Source: Actinomycetota bacterium (GTDB lineage Bacteria; Actinomycetota; Thermoleophilia; Gaiellales; Gaiellaceae). Taken from it: a stretch of 8,887 nt of DNA. The DNA is taken from contig JACCZA010000366.1 in the NCBI GenBank assembly GCA_013696185.1, positions 1 to 8,887 on the forward strand, in the 5' to 3' direction. The stretch's first letter is position 1, and each line of letters starts with the position of its first letter. Below the pieces are notes generated by a model. The model saw only the letters and a list, made by a program, of their open reading frames with translations, made no database searches and was not told the DNA's origin. The position numbers and the translations under genes are program-made. Below are positions 5,796 through 8,887 of this stretch, piece after piece.

Positions 5796-6611
5796 CTAGG
5801 AGATCGCCCCGAGGGCGAGGAGCAGGAGCACGAGCGCTCCGAGAGCGACGCGGTAGCCGACGAAGAGCGCGGTGCTGTGCGTCGCCAGGTAGCGGAGCAG
5901 GAAGGCGATCGAGGCGTAGCCGACCGCGAACGCCAGCACGGTCGCGACCGCGGTCGGGCCGGCACCCGCGCCTCCCGCGCCGCCGATGCCCCGGAGCTCG
6001 AAGAGGCCGCTCAGGACGACCGCCGGAACGGAGAGCAGAAAGGAGTAGCGCGCGGCGTCCGCGCGCGTCAGGCCGAGGAAGAGCCCGGCGGTCAAGGTCG
6101 CGCCCGAGCGGGACACGCCCGGCACGAGCGCGAGCGCCTGAGCGCCCCCGATCACGAGTCCGTCCCGCAGGCTGAGGCTTTCGATCCCGCGCTCGCGTCG
6201 CCCGCGCATGTCCACGACGAGCAGGACGAAGCCGAGCACGATCAGCGCCGAGGCGATCAGCGGCAGGCTGCGTGCACCGCTCTCCACCTGATCGCGGAAG
6301 ACGAAGCCCGCGAGCGCGATCGGGACCGTCCCGAGGACGATGTACCAGCCGAGGCGCGACTCGAGGCTCCCTCGAATCTCCCGATCGCGCAGACCGCGGA
6401 GCCACGCGCCGGCGATGCGCCAGAGGTCGCGACGGAAGTACAGGAGGACGGCCGCCATCGTCCCGAGCTGCGTGACGGCAGTGAAGGCGGCGCCGGGATC
6501 GTCCCAGCCGAGAAAGGCGGGCACGATCCGCAGGTGCGCGGTGCTCGAGATCGGGAGGAACTCGGTCAGGCCCTGGACGATGCCGAGCACGACGGCCTGG
6601 AGCGTGCTCAC
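5796..6611 (-). CDS. uppP: Undecaprenyl-diphosphate phosphatase (BacA/UppP family)
   Basis: This is a multi-pass inner-membrane enzyme that dephosphorylates undecaprenyl diphosphate so the lipid carrier can be reused for peptidoglycan and other envelope polymers; members can confer bacitracin tolerance. With GTG 6611 as start, the protein is 271 residues, the usual family length, beginning directly with the conserved LQAVVLGIVQGLTEFLPISS. Both signature regions are present: residues 17-26 (EFLPISSTAH, with E17 and H26) and PGVSRSGAT at 164-172. Several hydrophobic helices follow, and a Gly/Ala-rich loop (about 208-219) precedes the last two. An upstream ATG at 6680 would add 23 residues unlike the family N-terminus, so it is not preferred. 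No strong ribosome binding site is seen for either. The gene lies 184 bases behind the sigma-factor gene on the same strand. Confidence 0.92.
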   Translation of the reverse strand: MSTLQAVVLGIVQGLTEFLPISSTAHLRIVPAFLGWDDPGAAFTAVTQLGTMAAVLLYFRRDLWRIAGAWLRGLRDREIRGSLESRLGWYIVLGTVPIALAGFVFRDQVESGARSLPLIASALIVLGFVLLVVDMRGRRERGIESLSLRDGLVIGGAQALALVPGVSRSGATLTAGLFLGLTRADAARYSFLLSVPAVVLSGLFELRGIGGAGGAGAGPTAVATVLAFAVGYASIAFLLRYLATHSTALFVGYRVALGALVLLLLALGAIS

Positions 6612-6723
6612 CGTGCCGCGGTCGCCGAGCTTGCCCGCAGCGACATGGGCGACACGGTAGCGAAGGGTCCGGCAGGTCACCCGGTGGGCGAGAGAGTCAG
6701 ACCGCGGCTCCGCCGAGCTCGAC

Positions 6724-6742
6724 TTGACATAACGCCCGTTAT
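6724..6742. promoter_or_regulatory. TTGACA overlapping a palindrome, possible operator/promoter
   Basis: A perfect inverted repeat ATAACG-CC-CGTTAT (6729-6742) overlaps a consensus TTGACA (6724-6729, plus strand) in the gap between the sigma-factor gene and uppP. The half-site layout is typical of a dimeric repressor operator. No good -10 was found at the proper distance on the plus strand, and a plus-strand transcript would run antisense to the sigma gene, so the site may instead control uppP. Confidence 0.35.
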
Positions 6743-6795
6743 CGTGCGTCGGCGAGGCGAGGCTTCCGGCCTTCGACGAACCGCTACGGGACCTC

Positions 6796-7785
6796 CTACG
6801 CCGTCAGGTACAGCTCGAGCTCGGGCGCGACGTTCCGCAGCTCGCGCAGCGCGCGCCCCTCGAGCTGGCGCACGCGCTCGCGGGTGATGCCGAGCTCGCG
6901 GCCGACCTCCTCGAGCGTCATCGGCTTGCTGCTGTCGAGGCCGAAGCGCAACGACAGCACCAGGCGCAGGCGCGGGTTCAGCTCGCCGAGGGCCATGGCG
7001 AGCTCGCGGGCGCGCAGGTGCTTGGCGGTCGACGCGTCGGGTTGGTCACTCGCCGTGTCCTCGACCAGATCGCCGTAGAGGCTCTCGCCGTCGCCGACCG
7101 GCGTCTCGAGGCTGACGGGATCCTCGACCAGCTCCTGCAGCTCCTGCACCCGGCGCACCGGGAAGCCGCTCTCGTGGGCGAGCTCCTCGCTCGTCGGCTC
7201 GCGGTTCAGCTGCTGCAGGAGCGCGCGGCGCGAGCGCGTGAGCCGGCGCACCTGCTCGGCCACGTGCACCGGCAGGCGGATCGTCCGCCCCTGGTCGGCG
7301 AGCGCGCGCGTGACCGACTGGCGGATCCACCAGGTGGCGTAGGTGGAGAGCTTGAAGCCCATGCGGTAGTCGAACTTCTCGACGGCACGGATCAGGCCGA
7401 GGTTCCCCTCCTGGATCAGGTCGAGCAGCGGCACGCCGGCCTTCGTGTAGTTGCGGGTGATCGACATCACGAGCCGCAGGTTCGCCTCGACGAGGCGGCG
7501 CTTGGCCTCCTCGTCGCCCTCGTCCTTGCGACGCGCGAGCTCCCGCTCCTCTCTGGGCGTGAGCAGGCGATTCGCGCCGATCTGGCGCACGTAGAGCTTG
7601 AGCGGATCCTGCGTCGCCTGGGGCTGCTCCACCGGGCCGTCGTCGTCCAGGGGCTCGGGCGCCTCGTCGGCCACGGGCTCCAGTTGACGGTCCGGCAGCC
7701 CCGGCTCGTATGCAGGATCGAGGAGGTCTCGCTGCTCCACCCTCGTGCTATCGGCCACCCGTTCGGGGCGCTTGAGAAGCGTCAC
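6796..7785 (-). CDS. RNA polymerase sigma factor, RpoD/SigA family
   Basis: The protein has 329 residues and directs RNA polymerase to -10/-35 promoters. It has a short acidic N-terminal tail without a full region 1.1, then region 1.2 (about 59-88, DPLKLYVRQIGANRLLTPRE). Region 2 follows (about 97-170), with core-binding LLDLIQEGNLGLIRAVEKFD and the -10 recognition and melting segment YATWWIRQSVTRALADQGRT. Region 3 spans about 171-250, and region 4 about 262-322, with the helix-turn-helix MTLEEVGRELGITRERVRQ. It is a group 1 or group 2 sigma70, not ECF and not WhiG/FliA. The start is uncertain: GTG 7785 is the farthest upstream possible before an in-frame TAG, and GTGs at 7758 and 7740 are alternatives; none has a clear ribosome binding site. 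It is divergent from the glutaminase gene, with 133 bases between them. Whether it is the housekeeping sigma cannot be told here, so no symbol is given. Confidence 0.88.
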   Translation of the reverse strand: MTLLKRPERVADSTRVEQRDLLDPAYEPGLPDRQLEPVADEAPEPLDDDGPVEQPQATQDPLKLYVRQIGANRLLTPREERELARRKDEGDEEAKRRLVEANLRLVMSITRNYTKAGVPLLDLIQEGNLGLIRAVEKFDYRMGFKLSTYATWWIRQSVTRALADQGRTIRLPVHVAEQVRRLTRSRRALLQQLNREPTSEELAHESGFPVRRVQELQELVEDPVSLETPVGDGESLYGDLVEDTASDQPDASTAKHLRARELAMALGELNPRLRLVLSLRFGLDSSKPMTLEEVGRELGITRERVRQLEGRALRELRNVAPELELYLTA

Positions 7786-7828
7786 CCCGAATGCAAGGAA
7801 ACTCTAAGGACGCCGATGAACGAGCTAA

Positions 7829-7840
7829 CTTCGATCGAAG
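7829..7840. promoter_or_regulatory. 12-bp perfect palindrome in the divergent intergenic region
   Basis: CTTCGATCGAAG is its own reverse complement and lies between the starts of the sigma-factor and glutaminase genes. Position and symmetry fit an operator controlling one or both genes. One perfect 12-mer palindrome in 133 bases is uncommon but not extraordinary by chance. Confidence 0.35.
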
Positions 7841-7878
7841 GCGGCGCGTCGGAAGAGAGACGAGCGGGTGGGCAGGCG

Positions 7879-7906
7879 CTCTCCGGCTCCACGAGCCAGC
7901 GGAGGG
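7879..7906 (+). promoter_or_regulatory. Leader hairpin that would sequester the glutaminase ribosome binding site
   Basis: In the RNA, CTCC (7881-7884) and GGCTC (7885-7889) pair with GAGCC (7893-7897) and GGAG (7901-7904) around a CAC loop and an AGC bulge (7898-7900). A further U-G and C-G pair extend it to 7879/7906. The right arm is the Shine-Dalgarno GGAGGG (7901-7906) of the gene starting at 7919, so folding would block translation. No ligand domain is recognised upstream. Confidence 0.4.
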
Positions 7907-7918
7907 AAGAACAGCACG

Positions 7919-8710
7919 ATGTGCGGGATCGCGGGATACAGCCTTGACGCGGAGAGCGGCGTCGACAGGACGCTCGCGGCCCAGTCCCTCCTCGCTGCGA
8001 TCGCCGAGCGCGGCGCGGATGCCGTGGGCTACGCGTGGCGCGAGGGCGGCGGCGAGATCCGGGTGCACAAGCAGCGCTCGGGCGCGAGCGCGCTCCTCGA
8101 CCACGTCGAGGTGCCCCGAACGGCCTCCCAGGTGCTCGTGCACGTCCGGGACTACACGAAGGGCCATCCGACGATCGCCGCCAACAACCACCCGGTCCGC
8201 CACGGCGCGGTGGTCGGCATCCACAACGGCATCATCGTCAACGACGAGGAGATCATGTCCGCGCATCGCTTCGAGCGCGCCGAGCCCGAGATGACCGTCG
8301 ACTCAGAGGCGATCTTCGCGCTCGCCGAGCAGGCCGAAGGCCGGGTCGAGGCACTCGAGGAGCTGCGCGGGTCGATGGCGACAGCGTGGCTCGACGAGCG
8401 CAGGCCCGACCTGCTCTTCGTCGCGCGCGGCGTCGGGCGCCCACTCTGGCTCGGTCAGGGCCGCGGTGCCGTCTTCTTCGCCTCCACGCGCCTCGCGCTC
8501 GAGATCGTCGAGCGCTATACACGCCGGTCGCTCCGCAAGCAGGAGCTCGCCGTCGGACAGCTCGTGGCCCTGCGCAACGGCAAGGTGGCCTGGACGGAGC
8601 GCTTCCGACCCGACGTCTCCTTCCGCGAGGAGACGGCTCTGCCCGCCGTGCGCGCGCCACAGGAAGGCGCGTTCTGCCTCAAGCGCCTGGCCGCGCTGGC
8701 GACCCTCTAG
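7919..8710 (+). CDS. Stand-alone class II (Ntn) glutamine amidotransferase domain protein
   Basis: The 263-residue product is an N-terminal-nucleophile glutaminase with no synthase domain attached. ATG 7919 is fixed by GGAGGG 12 bases upstream and by the MCGIAGYS start: Cys2 becomes the catalytic N-terminus after Met removal. The glutamine-binding pattern follows GlmS/PurF logic: R77 within HVRDYTKGHPT (where GlmS has HTRWATHG), NNHPV (89-93), the oxyanion-hole HNGIIVN with N103-G104, and D128 in TVDSEAIF. The domain seems complete to about residue 225, followed by a short tail without the SIS (isomerase) domains of GlmS, a PRTase domain as in PurF, or an asparagine-synthetase domain. It could supply ammonia to a separate partner or hydrolyse a glutamine-like amide; the substrate is unknown. 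No partner enzyme lies in the window. It is convergent with a membrane-protein gene whose stop is ten bases away. Confidence 0.85.
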   Translation: MCGIAGYSLDAESGVDRTLAAQSLLAAIAERGADAVGYAWREGGGEIRVHKQRSGASALLDHVEVPRTASQVLVHVRDYTKGHPTIAANNHPVRHGAVVGIHNGIIVNDEEIMSAHRFERAEPEMTVDSEAIFALAEQAEGRVEALEELRGSMATAWLDERRPDLLFVARGVGRPLWLGQGRGAVFFASTRLALEIVERYTRRSLRKQELAVGQLVALRNGKVAWTERFRPDVSFREETALPAVRAPQEGAFCLKRLAALATL

Positions 8711-8720
8711 CGCTTCCGGC

Positions 8721-8887
8721 CTAGCGACGCCCGCCGGGCGGCGCGAGCTCCGCCTCCCGCAGACGCAGCGCGAGCGCCTGTCCGGCCAGGACGAGCGTTG
8801 CGGTCGCGGCGACGACCAGGGGCGCCGTCCCCGTCAGCCACGCGACCCCACCGACCACACCCGCCGTGAGCACGGCAACCGTGCTGC
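8721..8887 (-). CDS. C-terminal part of a membrane protein (5' partial, runs off the window)
   Basis: Reading the minus strand from the window end gives 54 codons then TAG (8723-8721). The visible peptide starts STVAVLTAGVVGGVAWLTGT, continues with a second hydrophobic stretch (PLVVAATATLVLAGQALAL) and ends in a charged tail RLREAELAPPGGRR. This is the look of the last two membrane helices and cytoplasmic tail of an integral membrane protein. The family cannot be named from so little. The stop codon lies ten bases from the stop of the convergent glutaminase gene. Confidence 0.6.
   Translation of the reverse strand, partial: STVAVLTAGVVGGVAWLTGTAPLVVAATATLVLAGQALALRLREAELAPPGGRR

Noticed and set aside
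5703..6887. Long plus-strand frame opposite uppP
   Set aside because: Low-complexity Glu/Arg/Ala sequence mirroring the membrane helices of uppP; uppP has clear family motifs.
6796..7785. The sigma factor as direct partner of the RsiG-like protein
   Set aside because: Its regions 1.2-4 are RpoD-type, whereas known RsiG partners are WhiG/FliA-type sigmas; distance and strand also do not link them.
7018..7947. Plus-strand frame opposite the sigma-factor gene
   Set aside because: Mirror of conserved sigma regions 1.2-4; no independent evidence of coding.

Overview
The window is a very GC-rich stretch of bacterial chromosome with strong G/C bias at third codon positions. It most resembles a deep-branching actinobacterium, possibly Thermoleophilia or a Rubrobacter relative. 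That placement is inferred from gene content: a GarA-type FHA protein directly followed by an FtsR-type MerR regulator, a one-motif RsiG-like protein, and a GDP-mannose pyrophosphorylase-like fusion of actinobacterial type. No mobile element, CRISPR array, tRNA or rRNA was recognised.

Left part, plus strand. The window opens inside a nucleotidyltransferase / left-handed beta-helix / phosphomannomutase-like fusion (3-2390). Its mutase domain has lost every recognisable catalytic loop. A good sigma70-like promoter (2394-2422) with an inverted repeat in its spacer then precedes a tightly packed set of four genes: an RsiG-like c-di-GMP-binding anti-sigma protein (2460-2720), a zinc-ribbon/GarA-like FHA protein (2717-3187), an FtsR-like MerR regulator (3184-3888) and adenine phosphoribosyltransferase (3888-4409). 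Each of the three junctions overlaps by 1-4 bases, so translational coupling is likely. A cysteine-containing protein of unknown function (4455-5054) probably ends the unit, and a GC-rich hairpin follows it. A small unassigned ORF (5152-5343) comes next.

Centre, minus strand. A 64-residue two-helix membrane protein (5356-5550), undecaprenyl-diphosphate phosphatase UppP (5796-6611) and an RpoD-family sigma factor (6796-7785) lie on the minus strand. The intervals between them hold candidate promoters, a post-uppP hairpin and a TTGACA-overlapping palindrome.

Right part. Divergent from the sigma factor is a stand-alone class II (Ntn) glutaminase-domain protein (7919-8710). Its leader carries a 12-bp palindrome and a hairpin that would bury its ribosome binding site. 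The window ends in the C-terminal part of a membrane protein on the minus strand (8721-8887), convergent with the glutaminase.

The most interesting feature is the coupled rsiG-garA-ftsR-apt cassette. Judged by family knowledge, it would place a c-di-GMP-responsive sigma-factor control protein, a kinase-controlled metabolic switch, a cell-division regulator and purine salvage on one transcript. Next in interest are the apparently dead mutase domain of the pyrophosphorylase fusion and the free-standing glutaminase with its possible RNA switch.
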